NCBI RefSeq assembly: GCF_018688495.1
Contig: NZ_CP061320.1
Span: 406,586 to 470,585, forward strand
From: Polynucleobacter sp. Adler-ghost
GTDB lineage: Bacteria; Pseudomonadota; Gammaproteobacteria; Burkholderiales; Burkholderiaceae
Length of the DNA stretch: 64,000 nucleotides
Direction: 5' to 3'
Part shown: piece by piece, positions 1-8,584 of the stretch
How the letters are laid out: each line of letters begins with the position of its first letter
How positions within the stretch are numbered: position 1 is the stretch's first letter
Position numbers and translations under genes: made by a program
Notes under the pieces: generated by a model
What the model saw: the letters and a program-made list of their open reading frames with translations, nothing else
What the model was told of the DNA's origin: nothing
Databases searched by the model: none

Positions 1-137
1 TTACAACAAGATCTCCCAGTCAATGTTGAAGGACGTTGTTGCAGCAATTGGGCAAAAACCAAGTCGTCCTTAAAGCGAAGACCTGCATTAATTAAATCGT
101 TTTTGCTGTAATCTTCTTGCTCACGTTCCGAGCTCAA
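1..137 (-). CDS. Partial gene running off the left edge, product unknown
   Basis: An open frame on the minus strand enters from the left edge and has no stop inside the window. I place its start at a TTG at 137-135, because a strong AGGAGG Shine-Dalgarno lies five bases upstream and an in-frame TAA directly precedes the TTG. The visible 45 residues begin MSSEREQEDYSKNDLINAG and carry a short amphipathic stretch (LRFKDDLVFAQLL). There is no signal peptide or membrane segment. It is divergent from the FlgN-like gene, so a flagellar role is possible. I do not recognise the family; a faint resemblance to the FlgM C-terminal pattern is too weak to use. Confidence 0.5.
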   Translation of the reverse strand, partial: MSSEREQEDYSKNDLINAGLRFKDDLVFAQLLQQRPSTLTGRSCC

Positions 138-176
138 TTAGCCTCCTTTTTTACTTAGAAAAAATCTACCCTGCAG

Positions 177-590
177 ATGGTAAAACCACATCCATCCATG
201 TCTTTTGACGATTTATTAAAGTTCTTAAAGGGTATTGCAAATGCTATTGAGAGTCTGCGCACCGCTTTAGAAGCAAATGATATGGATCGACTTCCAGAAG
301 CGCTAGACAGTACCAATCAGGCATTGGATGCCATTCAGAATTATCCAGGTGGCGCTGACAAACTCAAGCAAGATATCCACCAATTTGAGTCGGTACAAAC
401 TAAGCAATTATTAGTGCTACTTGATGAAGCTTCAGTTAATCATCAAATCAATGGGGATCTGATTCGCTTAGCAATGCAACGCAGCTCTGCTATGCAATCT
501 TTTATTGCTCAGCAAGCACCAAGCGCTACTTACGGAAGTGATGGGGGAGTGCCAGGATCGGTAGGCGGGGTACTATCTCGCAAAGTCTAA
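177..590 (+). CDS. flgN: FlgN-like flagellar export chaperone
   Basis: A 137-residue, mostly helical protein. FlgN is the cytoplasmic chaperone that holds the hook-filament junction proteins FlgK and FlgL before export. The support is the heptad-like helical pattern over about residues 10-110, the late 'NHQINGDLIRLAMQRS' helix with the asparagine-glycine turn typical of FlgN, and 'YGSDG' near residue 121, which resembles the family's C-terminal YGxDG. Length fits the family (about 140). ATG 177 and ATG 198 are both in frame and neither has a clear Shine-Dalgarno. It lies next to fliA but on the opposite strand. Sequence identity in this family is low, so the call is moderate. Confidence 0.62.
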   Translation: MVKPHPSMSFDDLLKFLKGIANAIESLRTALEANDMDRLPEALDSTNQALDAIQNYPGGADKLKQDIHQFESVQTKQLLVLLDEASVNHQINGDLIRLAMQRSSAMQSFIAQQAPSATYGSDGGVPGSVGGVLSRKV

Positions 591-610
591 GGCAAATAGC
601 TTTTAATAAG

Positions 611-1300
611 CTAAGACTTTAGTTTTGCCCGAATACGGATCATACCTTGCGTATGAATCTGGCTGATGCGCCCAGGGGTAATATTCATGACTTGGGCAAT
701 TTCTCGATAAGAGAGATCTTCTTGATAATGCAATGCCATGACTAATTTTTCATTATCAGGTAAGCCCGACAAGATAAGGGCTATCCGTTCTGCAAATTGA
801 CTCATTGCTACAGAGCGCATTGGGTCAGATTCATCGGTATCTGAAGGCATCAGATCATCCGATAAATCATCCAGTGGCATTAAGTGCACCATATTTGTGA
901 TGATTGCGTGGTAAGCCTCAATAGTCAAATCAGCGCCATGAGCAATTTCTTTTTCAGACGGGTGGCGTCCCAAGGTTTGCTCCAGCCTGCGAGTCACTTT
1001 TTCGATTCCAACTAGTTCATCACGCTGATTGCGCGGCAAAATATCATTTTTTCGGCAGGAGTCATAAATAGCACCCCGTATGCGGGTTTTAGCATAAGCT
1101 TCAAATGCTAAATTGGGTTGAGGTTCATAGCGCTTGAGGGCATCTAATAAACCAGTTAGCCCTTCTTGGATCAGATCATCCACCTCAACATTAGGCGGTA
1201 AGCGAGAGCAAATTTGATGTGCGATCCGCTTTACCAAAGGTAAATGAGTGCGAATAGCTTCATCAATATCAAGAGATGCAAAATAACTAGAAGGCTTCAA
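611..1300 (-). CDS. fliA: Flagellar RNA polymerase sigma factor FliA (sigma-28)
   Basis: A 229-residue sigma factor that directs RNA polymerase to late flagellar promoters. Region 2 (about residues 19-80) has the core-binding and -10 reading segment with 'VDDLIQEGLTGLLDALKRYE'. Region 3 lies around 95-140. Region 4 ends the protein with a helix-turn-helix (about 196-216, 'YREIAQVMNITPGRISQI'). Length matches the family. It is the last gene of the minus-strand block flhA-flhF-flhG-like-fliA, 36 bases after the FlhG-like gene. No anti-sigma factor FlgM is visible in the window. Its likely targets here are the bipartite promoters before fliC and the three giant repeat-protein genes. Confidence 0.96.
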   Translation of the reverse strand: MKPSSYFASLDIDEAIRTHLPLVKRIAHQICSRLPPNVEVDDLIQEGLTGLLDALKRYEPQPNLAFEAYAKTRIRGAIYDSCRKNDILPRNQRDELVGIEKVTRRLEQTLGRHPSEKEIAHGADLTIEAYHAIITNMVHLMPLDDLSDDLMPSDTDESDPMRSVAMSQFAERIALILSGLPDNEKLVMALHYQEDLSYREIAQVMNITPGRISQIHTQGMIRIRAKLKS

Positions 1301-1336
1301 TGACAGATCGCTTAATCGGTTAAAGGTAAATTACTG

Positions 1337-2149
1337 TTAACTGCTAATTTTCGCAGAAATTGCTTTAAAAAAGCCCATCGGCAAAACAAATTCTTCTTGC
1401 GGGCCTTCGCTTGGTGGATTCCAACTCAAATCATCCTGATCCAATGTAACCCGTTTAGCAGTTACCGCAGCAATCCAGCCAATCAATTCAATTTCCTCAT
1501 GCAAGGCAGATCTGGCTGCAAGTTGTAGTCGTTCGAAAGCAGCTGTGCCTGCAGCCTCATCTTCCCCGCCAACGATGATGACCGCTAATGGTTCATCGAC
1601 CTGGAAAATAGCCATTTGGCGTAACATCACCAAGGCCTTGGAAAGAGATGCTTGATCCCCTGCGGTGACTAAAATTCGCTGAATATTGCTGCCATAGAAC
1701 GACACAATTTGTGCTTGCGGGTCAATCGTGGGAAAGATGACATAGTCAATGCCCATCTGTTCTTGGACAAGTCGCACATCAAGCTGGGGATATTTTGCAA
1801 AGCGATGCTCAACTTCAGATCTCAGCTTGGTACTGGTGGCATACCAAAGGTATTCATCAATCTGACGAATACTGCGCGATAAAGGAACTGCGTTATTAAA
1901 GACTTGGCCCAAATCATAACGTGTGGGATATAAAAATCCAGACATGGTTTTACGTTGCGCGAGTGGAATTTCATCGACCAGTAAAACATGGTTATTGTGT
2001 TGCTTCAGACTCTGGGCAGTACCATGGCCTAAGTGGATTGTGCTATCTGCATCTAAGGTGCTTGCAATGCAAATAATGCGACACAGCTCTGCGCCAAAGA
2101 TATTGCGTAGCCCTTCAGCCTGATCATTACCGCTCACAACTGTACTCAT
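1337..2149 (-). CDS. FlhG-like protein lacking the P-loop
   Basis: A 270-residue protein in the position normally held by flhG (also ylxH or fleN), the MinD-like ATPase that controls flagellar number with FlhF. Its start overlaps the flhF stop by four bases (ATGA). The fold pattern is recognisable: a first strand (RIICIAS), then 'NNHVLLVDEIPL' where MinD proteins have LLLDADL. Where the family has the deviant Walker A KGGVGKT, however, this protein reads TLDADSTIHLGHGTAQ, so the nucleotide-binding lysines are gone. Either it is a catalytically dead regulator or an unrelated protein in the same slot. The name rests mainly on context. Confidence 0.6.
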   Translation of the reverse strand: MSTVVSGNDQAEGLRNIFGAELCRIICIASTLDADSTIHLGHGTAQSLKQHNNHVLLVDEIPLAQRKTMSGFLYPTRYDLGQVFNNAVPLSRSIRQIDEYLWYATSTKLRSEVEHRFAKYPQLDVRLVQEQMGIDYVIFPTIDPQAQIVSFYGSNIQRILVTAGDQASLSKALVMLRQMAIFQVDEPLAVIIVGGEDEAAGTAAFERLQLAARSALHEEIELIGWIAAVTAKRVTLDQDDLSWNPPSEGPQEEFVLPMGFFKAISAKISS

Positions 2150-3840
2150 GAATTCACTTTGCGAATCCAGTCGCCTAGGTGATCAGACAAAATGGCGGGA
2201 ACTTGTTCGTCGGTGATAGAAAACGTTTCAGAAAAAGCACGCATTGCCATCGCACGATGACTTAGATAGTTGATATCGGGCAGACTTAAATCTTCTGGCA
2301 CTCGCTGACCATTTGAAACAAACAAAATTGACAAATCGTGACGAATGACACTATCAATGACTGGCGCTAAGTGGGCTGCCTCATCAATTTTAGTAATGAT
2401 GACAGAGTCTAATTTATTGTTGTGACTATTTTGCATTGCTTGGTTATGCAAATTAATCACCTCTTCTTGGGTGCGTAAATCCGTAGTAGAGCTCATTACC
2501 AAAATCCGTTTTGCACGATCTGATCCATTTTGGAGAAGTTGGCATTGCTCAACCATGAGAGTGTCCCGCTGACTCACGCCAGCGGTATCTAACAAAATAA
2601 TTTTGCGATTTGAGAACTCTTTAATTTTGCTTGCTAAATCTTCACTATCGCGCAGTGCCGTGACAGACAGGCCTAAAATTTTTGCATAAGTCTTGAGTTG
2701 CTCTTGGGCTCCAATTCGGTAGGTATCAGTAGTAAGCAGCGCCACTTGATTGCGGCCATAGCGCAGAACACAGCGCGCTGCAATCTTGGCAACCGTAGTG
2801 GTTTTACCCACTCCAGTCGGACCAATAAAGGCAAAGACACCGCCACGATCAAAGATATCAAACGCCCGAGAGGTTTTGATTAAGCATTTGACTTGCTCAC
2901 GCGCATTTTTAATGAGCTGTTGGGTATTGAAATCATCTGGTAAATTGCGCGCAATTTGAGCGCACAATTTCGGAGAAAAGCCACTATTAAGTAGGTGCTT
3001 CACAATCTCCGTTACATGGGAGCTTTCTTGTTGTATGTTGCCCCATAAGTTGCCGGCCACATGTGATTGCAGTAGATACTTCACTTCACTAATTTCCGCC
3101 AGTAATTGCTCTACTTTTGGAGCGCTTGCCGCCGCAGGTAAAGATAGGGCGCTGACTGCGGATGTGGCATCAGTGCTGATGCTTGTCAAAGTTGAGGATG
3201 TAGCAGGAGCGCTGGAAACGGGGATTTCATTGGCAATCGGAGTCGGATTGAGCGCTGCTTTAGCGTCTGCTTTTGCTTCTGCAAAGGCAGCTGCATCTTG
3301 CTTCTTTTTGGCACTGACGGCGGCGCTAGCGCTAGCACTAAAGAAGGCATCGTTATTCGATGGATTAATGACACTTGCATCCCCGCGACGGATACGTTCA
3401 GCGCCATTAAAAGAAGTGGGTGTAAAAGTTTCTGAGCCTGGAGCCCTAACGGAGCGCTCTGTGCGATCAGCACGTTCAACTCTAGCAGGATTGCGGCGCA
3501 AAGAACCTAAGGGCAAGTCAGCACCAAACGGATTACGAGCGCTTGGTGGTGCAATAGCACGATCAAAGCTGGAGCCAAAGTTGCTGCTACCGGAGTTACT
3601 GCGTCCTATCGGTCTGTTTGACGAGTAACTAGAGGGATAGCTCCCTGCTTTTTTTGCGCTCATGCTGCTAGCTACTGAGGGGTCTGAGAGTGAAGCAAGG
3701 TCTTGAGAGCTAATGGCAACAATTTCTACGCCATGGTCGATATCCGTAGTGGAGATCACCATGGCGTCGGGGCCCATACGGGTGCGTATCAGCTTTAAGG
3801 CTTCTGCTGAACTGGGGGCGGTAAATTTTTGGGGGCCCAT
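2146..3840 (-). CDS. flhF: Flagellar biosynthesis GTPase FlhF
   Basis: A 564-residue SRP-type GTPase that sets flagellar position at the membrane. The N-terminal B domain starts 'MGPQKFTAPSSAEALKLIRT' and is followed by a long low-complexity Ser/Ala linker (about residues 50-240). The NG domain occupies the C-terminal half: G1 'GPTGVGKTTTVAKIAAR' near residue 340, 'DTYRIGAQEQL', 'LLDTAG' and 'TKIDEA'. The linker is long but variable in this family. It lies between flhA (33-base gap) and the FlhG-like gene (ATGA overlap), so the three are probably cotranscribed. Confidence 0.96.
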   Translation of the reverse strand: MGPQKFTAPSSAEALKLIRTRMGPDAMVISTTDIDHGVEIVAISSQDLASLSDPSVASSMSAKKAGSYPSSYSSNRPIGRSNSGSSNFGSSFDRAIAPPSARNPFGADLPLGSLRRNPARVERADRTERSVRAPGSETFTPTSFNGAERIRRGDASVINPSNNDAFFSASASAAVSAKKKQDAAAFAEAKADAKAALNPTPIANEIPVSSAPATSSTLTSISTDATSAVSALSLPAAASAPKVEQLLAEISEVKYLLQSHVAGNLWGNIQQESSHVTEIVKHLLNSGFSPKLCAQIARNLPDDFNTQQLIKNAREQVKCLIKTSRAFDIFDRGGVFAFIGPTGVGKTTTVAKIAARCVLRYGRNQVALLTTDTYRIGAQEQLKTYAKILGLSVTALRDSEDLASKIKEFSNRKIILLDTAGVSQRDTLMVEQCQLLQNGSDRAKRILVMSSTTDLRTQEEVINLHNQAMQNSHNNKLDSVIITKIDEAAHLAPVIDSVIRHDLSILFVSNGQRVPEDLSLPDINYLSHRAMAMRAFSETFSITDEQVPAILSDHLGDWIRKVNS

Positions 3841-3873
3841 GGCGTTGCTCCAAATAGGGTGGCTGGGGTTATT

Positions 3874-5964
3874 TTAAGGGGTTTTGCCCGTTTGGGAGCA
3901 AAGAACTTTATAGAATTCAAGGTTAGATGTCGGTGGTAACTCACTTAGGGCTAAAACAATCGCTTGGGGGCAGACTCTTCTGGCAATCCGAGATAGCGTC
4001 ATGCGGGTGCGGGTGCCACTGACAATCACTGGTGGCAGATTTTGACTCTCTAATTCTTGAACCCCGCTAATGACTTCTTCACCAAACATCCGGGCCAAAG
4101 ATGGCTCAATTAGACCATCGGGTGCAATAGCCCCTTGACCAATCGATTGCTCAATTAAGCGTTCAAACTCTGGCTGAATGCCGAGCACTTGGTAGGAGTT
4201 ACCTTCACCGAGCGAATCCTGAACAATGGTACGTCTTAGCGCATAGCGAATGTGGGGCAATACCTCTAGTGGATCGCCAAGCTTAGCGGCAAACTCACTA
4301 GCGACCTCTAAGATGGTGCGCATATCCTTAATTGGAATGCTTTCATCAAGCAACAACTGTAAGAGGCGTTGCAACTGTGCAAGACTCACAATTTTAGGAA
4401 TCACATCTTCCACTAACTTGGGATAACTCATCTTAAAGTGGTCTACCAAATCTTGCGTTTCTTGGCGACCCAACAACTCACCGGCATATTGATGAATTAA
4501 ATGATCTAAATGGGTAGTGATCACGACTGCTGGCTCAACTACGGTGTAGCCTTTAGCAATCGCTTCGTCTCGCAGACTGCGCTCAATCCATACTGCCGGC
4601 ATACCGAAAGTAGGATCTTTTACTTCTAGTCCTGGCAAGGTTTCATTACCGCTTTGCTGGATAGCAAGCAAGCGATCAGGTAGACATTGACCACGACCCA
4701 CCTCAGCACCATAGAGCAAGATGCGGTAGGTTTCTGCATTGAGTTGCAAGTTATCGCGAATATGTACTGACGGAATTAAAAAACCAACCTGAGTGACAAA
4801 CTTGCGCCGGATCGCCCGGATTCGCTTGATCAAATCGCTTTCATCCCCTTTATCGACCAGTGGAATGAGTCGATAGGCAAGCTCCAAAGACAGGGGCTCG
4901 ACAATCGGAACATCTTTCCATTCAAGCTCTTGGTTTACCTCGGGAGGCTGTGAGGCCGCAAGTTCGGCTGCTTTGGTATTACGATCGATCTTTTGATAAG
5001 CTAAATAGGCAAGGCCACCAAAAAGGCAGGCAAAGCCCAAGAAAATAAGGTGGGGCATGCCAGGTAGTACGCCCAAAATCCCCAGTACCGCTGCCACTAC
5101 ACCTAGGGCGCTACTGTTCGCTTCAAATTGCTTAGAGACCTGCCCAGAAAAGTCATCTTCGGTAGCAACGCGGGTCACCAAAATACCGGCCGCAGTAGAA
5201 ATAATGAGCGCTGGTATTTGGGCTACTAAGCCATCACCAATGGTAAGAGAGGCAAAAGTGGCTAAAGCTTTGCCAAAATCCATATTGTGTTGCAAGACCC
5301 CAATGAGCAAACCACCAATGAGGTTGATGACCAAGATCATGATGCCGGCCATGGCATCACCGCGAACAAACTTCGAGGCACCATCCATGGAGCCAAAAAA
5401 GTCTGCTTCCTGAGCCACATCGGCGCGCCGCGATTTTGCCTCTTCTTGTTGAATCAGACCTGCATTGAGGTCCGCGTCAATCGCCATTTGTTTACCAGGC
5501 ATTGAATCTAAGGCGAAACGGGCGGAAACTTCGGCAACTCGGCCTGAACCCTTGGTGATCACCACAAAGTTAATAATGGTGATCACAATAAAGATCACGA
5601 TACCGACTGCAAAATTACCGCCAATTAAGAACACGCCAAAGGCTTCGATCACTTTTCCCGCTGCATCTGTTCCTTTATAACCTTCCATCAGCACGATTCT
5701 GGTAGAAGCCACGTTTAATGACAGGCGCAGCAAGGTGGTGAGGAGCAATACCGTTGGGAAAGCAACAAAGTCTTTAAAAGTCTTAATATTGATCGCCGTA
5801 AATAGAACGATGATCGATAGCGCAATATTGAAAGTAAATAGAACATCGAGCAAGATAGCTGGCAGCGGCACCAGCATCATCACTAAGACGAGCAAGACTA
5901 AGATCGGGATAGCGCCTTGCGCTGAAGGCCTAACTTTGCTGAGGTCAACACCTAAGATCTTCAT
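3874..5964 (-). CDS. flhA: Flagellar type III export gate protein FlhA
   Basis: A 696-residue inner-membrane export gate component, the usual length. About the first 320 residues carry eight hydrophobic segments. Between them lies the conserved FHIPEP-family cytoplasmic loop ('RFALDSMPGKQMAIDADLNA'). The C-terminal half is the soluble nonameric-ring domain that docks chaperone-substrate complexes. FlhA works with FliP, FliQ, FliR and FlhB, which are encoded elsewhere in this window. It is the first gene of the block that continues into flhF. The 268 bases upstream hold no obvious sigma-54 site and no convincing gene. Confidence 0.98.
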   Translation of the reverse strand: MKILGVDLSKVRPSAQGAIPILVLLVLVMMLVPLPAILLDVLFTFNIALSIIVLFTAINIKTFKDFVAFPTVLLLTTLLRLSLNVASTRIVLMEGYKGTDAAGKVIEAFGVFLIGGNFAVGIVIFIVITIINFVVITKGSGRVAEVSARFALDSMPGKQMAIDADLNAGLIQQEEAKSRRADVAQEADFFGSMDGASKFVRGDAMAGIMILVINLIGGLLIGVLQHNMDFGKALATFASLTIGDGLVAQIPALIISTAAGILVTRVATEDDFSGQVSKQFEANSSALGVVAAVLGILGVLPGMPHLIFLGFACLFGGLAYLAYQKIDRNTKAAELAASQPPEVNQELEWKDVPIVEPLSLELAYRLIPLVDKGDESDLIKRIRAIRRKFVTQVGFLIPSVHIRDNLQLNAETYRILLYGAEVGRGQCLPDRLLAIQQSGNETLPGLEVKDPTFGMPAVWIERSLRDEAIAKGYTVVEPAVVITTHLDHLIHQYAGELLGRQETQDLVDHFKMSYPKLVEDVIPKIVSLAQLQRLLQLLLDESIPIKDMRTILEVASEFAAKLGDPLEVLPHIRYALRRTIVQDSLGEGNSYQVLGIQPEFERLIEQSIGQGAIAPDGLIEPSLARMFGEEVISGVQELESQNLPPVIVSGTRTRMTLSRIARRVCPQAIVLALSELPPTSNLEFYKVLCSQTGKTP

Positions 5965-6232
5965 ATCTTAATTAGGTAGAGGTAAACAGGAGATAAACAA
6001 GCCTTCAAAAATTGCCTTAAGGGTAATAAAACACTACAAAACTTATAAAAGCACTATATATGGTAGAAAAGGAAATAATTGCCACTAAATATACCTTATT
6101 CACGATAAAAATAGGGGTAAAAAAAGCCCCAAAAGTGTGAAAAAGGGCAAAAATTACCGCATGAGCAAAAGTCACGCGGAAGGCTGGGGAAAATCGGGCT
6201 TCTAAAGCTCTAAGCGGCCAAAATAAGCACAA

Positions 6233-6916
6233 TTAGAGTGCGCGATAGAGTTGGCGCATATTTTGAATTTTCCAAAATTGCTGCTGTGCAGCTTCAAAGG
6301 CCTTGGTGAAGTCTTTTTTGATCGCTTTTTCAAAAATAATCAGGCAACGGTGGGCGTGCTCGTGTTTTTGCAGGGTAGCTAGGGTCAAAAAATAGAAGGC
6401 TTGGTCATAATCTTGGGGTATCGAGGTGCCGTGTTCATATAAAACCCCTAAGTTATAGGCTGCAACTCTACTACCCCCATTAGCCCCTATTGTGAGCAAT
6501 TCCACGCCTTTGGGAACATCTTTAGGGACACCTTGGTCAGTACCGGTGCCTAGAACGTAGATATTGCCCAAGTTGCAGTAGGCATCCAAAATCTCATCCT
6601 TGATCGCTTTTTCATAGTATTTGACGGCAGTTTTCACATTGCGGGATATTTCTCCCATGCCGTTCTCGTACATCAAACCCACGTTGTAGTTGGCGTAACC
6701 GTTGCTATCTCGGCTATTGGAATTGAGCCATTCAAACAACTTATTGATTTGTTCGGGGCTTAATTGACCATCAAAGCACATTTTGGTCAGGGCAAAAGCA
6801 GCCTCTTCGTCCGCCTCGTTCTGCGCAACCTCAAAAAAGATCTCAAAAGCAGCATCATGCCTGCCTCGTTCAATATTAGAAATGGCTGCTTGGAGGCGGG
6901 GATTATCAAATTGCAT
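6233..6916 (-). CDS. Sel1-like repeat (TPR-type) protein
   Basis: A 227-residue soluble protein with no signal peptide. Three or so Sel1/TPR helical hairpins are visible between about residues 70 and 180: 'ANYNVGLMYENGMG', 'AYCNLGNIYVLGTG' and 'AAYNLGVLYEHGTSIPQDYD', each followed by an A-x-x-(Y/F)-(Y/F) helix. Such solenoids bind other proteins. Its place between flhA and fliC, with the same orientation as flhA, suggests a flagellar or regulatory accessory role, but nothing in the sequence says which. A partner cannot be named. Confidence 0.8.
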   Translation of the reverse strand: MQFDNPRLQAAISNIERGRHDAAFEIFFEVAQNEADEEAAFALTKMCFDGQLSPEQINKLFEWLNSNSRDSNGYANYNVGLMYENGMGEISRNVKTAVKYYEKAIKDEILDAYCNLGNIYVLGTGTDQGVPKDVPKGVELLTIGANGGSRVAAYNLGVLYEHGTSIPQDYDQAFYFLTLATLQKHEHAHRCLIIFEKAIKKDFTKAFEAAQQQFWKIQNMRQLYRAL

Positions 6917-7246
6917 GGGAAAGCACTTTCAAAAACAGTAGGAAATTAGCTCTAGAGCGAATGTAGTTGGGTATCATTTTAGGGTTTAAATTGACAATTC
7001 ACAGAAACTTTTTCCTACCCATTTATATTGTTTTTGCTTCAACCCAAGGCAAATGGGGGTGATATTAGGGTGATAGGCCCCTTTTTAATTTATTAATTTT
7101 TACTAATAAATTCAATGACTTATATTTTTTAATCCGGCAAAAGGAATTCAAAGTAAAGTTTATCTAAACGCTTAGGTAGGCATCTCCGTAATAGGTTAGG
7201 CAAGGGGCGCTAATGTTAATAGCCCTGAAAATTTTAGGAGAAAACG
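6917..7246. other. Intergenic region upstream of fliC
   Basis: About 330 bases of AT-rich sequence between the divergent Sel1-repeat gene and fliC. It contains the candidate sigma-28 promoter (7165-7192) and the fliC Shine-Dalgarno AGGAG (7236-7240, six bases before the ATG). No ORF with coding character was seen. The leader between promoter and ATG is about 55 bases, longer than for the other genes carrying the same motif. Confidence 0.7.
7165..7192 (+). promoter_or_regulatory. Candidate sigma-28 (FliA) promoter of fliC
   Basis: TAAACGCT, 12 bases, TCCGTAAT. This resembles the enterobacterial sigma-28 form (TAAAGTTT, 11 bases, GCCGATAA) but with CCGTAA in the -10 box. The same two boxes at the same 12-base spacing occur before the three giant repeat-protein genes (47549, 50506, 55316), which is the main support. 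Flagellin is the classic FliA target. Confidence 0.72.
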
Positions 7247-8029
7247 ATGTCTACCGTTATCAATACCAACATGGCTTCTGTGTATGCCCAAAACAATTTG
7301 AGCGCTGCTCAATCTAAATTGGCTACATCAGTACAACGACTCTCATCTGGTGTGCGTATCAATAGTGCAAAAGACGACTCTGCTGGATTAGCAATTAGTA
7401 TGGGTATGTCTTCACAAATTGCTGGTATTGAACAGGCAAACCACAATTTAAGCGACATTATCGGTATGGCGCAGGTAGCTGAAACCGCCTTATCCACGAT
7501 TCAAGATATGCTTTTGCGTATGAAAACTTTGGGTACTGAGTTTGGTAATAACGCCCTAAGTACAGATCAAAAAACAGCGATTACTACTGAAGCGCAATCC
7601 ATTAAAGATCAAGTAGATCTGACGATTCGTGAAGCGGTTTATAACGGCGTTAACCTACTTGATACCAGCGGTTCTACTACCTATGATATTCAGTCTGGCG
7701 TTGATGTCGGCACTACGATCTCATTTACCGTAGCTAACGCTACAGTTGACACTACTGCTACAGACTTTTCAGTAGTCGATGCCGATCTACTGCGCATCTC
7801 TAACGAGCGTGCAAAGATGGGTGCTCTAGTAGGTCGTGCTACTTATTCTTCACAAAACCTCATGGCGCAAAGTGCCAATATTCAAAACGCGCGTTCAGCG
7901 ATTGTGGATACTGACTTTGCTTCTGAAACAGCACAATTGACCAAGGGTCAGATCATGCAACAGGCTGCTACAGCGATGTTAGCCCAAGCAAATCAAATGC
8001 CTAACGTCATCTTGTCATTATTGAAATAA
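7247..8029 (+). CDS. fliC: Flagellin, minimal length
   Basis: A 260-residue flagellin, the filament subunit. The N-terminal D0/D1 helices (MSTVINTNMASVYAQNNLS, 'VQRLSSGVRINSAKDDSAGL') and the C-terminal ones ('NARSAIVDTDFASETAQLTK', ending 'ANQMPNVILSLLK') are intact. The middle is reduced to a short beta segment (about residues 145-185), so the surface-exposed D2/D3 domains are essentially absent. No cysteine. A strong AGGAG six bases before the ATG indicates high expression. A hairpin follows the stop, then flaG. This is the only flagellin gene in the window. Confidence 0.98.
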   Translation: MSTVINTNMASVYAQNNLSAAQSKLATSVQRLSSGVRINSAKDDSAGLAISMGMSSQIAGIEQANHNLSDIIGMAQVAETALSTIQDMLLRMKTLGTEFGNNALSTDQKTAITTEAQSIKDQVDLTIREAVYNGVNLLDTSGSTTYDIQSGVDVGTTISFTVANATVDTTATDFSVVDADLLRISNERAKMGALVGRATYSSQNLMAQSANIQNARSAIVDTDFASETAQLTKGQIMQQAATAMLAQANQMPNVILSLLK

Positions 8030-8044
8030 GCGGTTATCTTTAGT

Positions 8045-8070
8045 AGAAGTCGGCCCATCGGCCGATTTCT
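8045..8070 (+). terminator. Hairpin after fliC, likely terminator or attenuator
   Basis: An 11-base-pair stem with one G-T pair: AGAAGTCGGCC at 8045-8055 pairs with GGCCGATTTCT at 8060-8070 around a CATC loop. The 3' arm and following bases are T-rich but there is no long uninterrupted T run. Lying 15 bases after the fliC stop and 24 before flaG, it could lower read-through so flagellin is made in excess of FlaG. Confidence 0.72.
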
Positions 8071-8094
8071 GACTTTAGATTAAGGGAGTAGGAA

Positions 8095-8496
8095 ATGGGA
8101 GAAATTACTAGTAAATCTGCTGCATCAGTCATTCCATCTGGCTCTGCGCAACTTAATCAACCTCCAGGAATGGGTACGGTAGTGAGTGCTCGCACTAACA
8201 CAGATGCTCAAGTCGTTTCCGCTGCCGCTAGCGTAGAATTCAAACCTTCCAATATTCAACAAATCACTCAGCAATCCCGTCAAGCAGTTGAAGCCGCTGC
8301 CCAGCAAATGCAAAGTTTTGTTAGCTCCATGGGGCGCAATTTAGACTTTTCGATTGACGGCTCGACTGGCTATCATGTAGTTCGCGTAACCAACCCGAGC
8401 ACCGGCGAAGTGATCAGACAGATGCCCTCTGAAGAAGTTTTGAGATTGGCACACAGTTTTGATCAGATTTCAGCTCTGATTCATCAAAAGGCCTAA
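8095..8496 (+). CDS. flaG: FlaG family protein
   Basis: A 133-residue protein whose C-terminal half (about 60-133) is the FlaG domain: a helix followed by 'LDFSIDGSTGYHVVRVTNPS' and 'GEVIRQMPSEEVLRLA'. FlaG is linked to filament length control and commonly sits between flagellin and fliD genes, as here. The N-terminal half is low-complexity Ser/Ala/Gln. A GGGAG Shine-Dalgarno precedes the ATG. Its biochemical role is not well defined in the family. Confidence 0.92.
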   Translation: MGEITSKSAASVIPSGSAQLNQPPGMGTVVSARTNTDAQVVSAAASVEFKPSNIQQITQQSRQAVEAAAQQMQSFVSSMGRNLDFSIDGSTGYHVVRVTNPSTGEVIRQMPSEEVLRLAHSFDQISALIHQKA

Positions 8497-8517
8497 ATCT
8501 AGCCAAAGATTCTAAGT

Positions 8518-8533
8518 TGGCATGAAAATTGCT
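8518..8533 (+). promoter_or_regulatory. Candidate sigma-54 promoter of the fliD operon
   Basis: TGGCATGAAAATTGCT. The GG (8519-8520) and GC (8531-8532) elements are spaced exactly as sigma-54 requires, and only one base differs from the TGGCAC core. It lies 52 bases before fliD. The adjacent flrB/flrC pair provides the matching activator. It would drive fliD, fliS, the FliK-like gene and the FlhB-C-like gene. Confidence 0.7.
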
Positions 8534-8584
8534 TTCTTAATAATGCAGTTCGTCTTAAGAAACGCATTTTTTAAATAGGCATTT

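Noticed and set aside
1..111. Plus-strand open frame at the left edge as the C terminus of flgM
   Set aside because: The translation does not show the FlgM C-terminal pattern, while the minus-strand frame has a strong Shine-Dalgarno and a start.
3035..3628. 197-codon plus-strand ORF opposite flhF
   Set aside because: It is antisense to the low-complexity linker of flhF; its Ala/Leu-rich translation mirrors that linker.
6017..6232. 71-codon minus-strand ORF between the Sel1-repeat gene and flhA
   Set aside because: TTG start, no Shine-Dalgarno, and a Phe-rich translation typical of AT-rich non-coding sequence.
7154..7161. TAAAGTTT, a perfect enterobacterial sigma-28 -35 box upstream of fliC
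   Set aside because: At the expected 11-base distance there is only TAGGTAGG, which does not match a -10 box. The set at 7165-7192 shares both boxes and spacing with other genes and is preferred.
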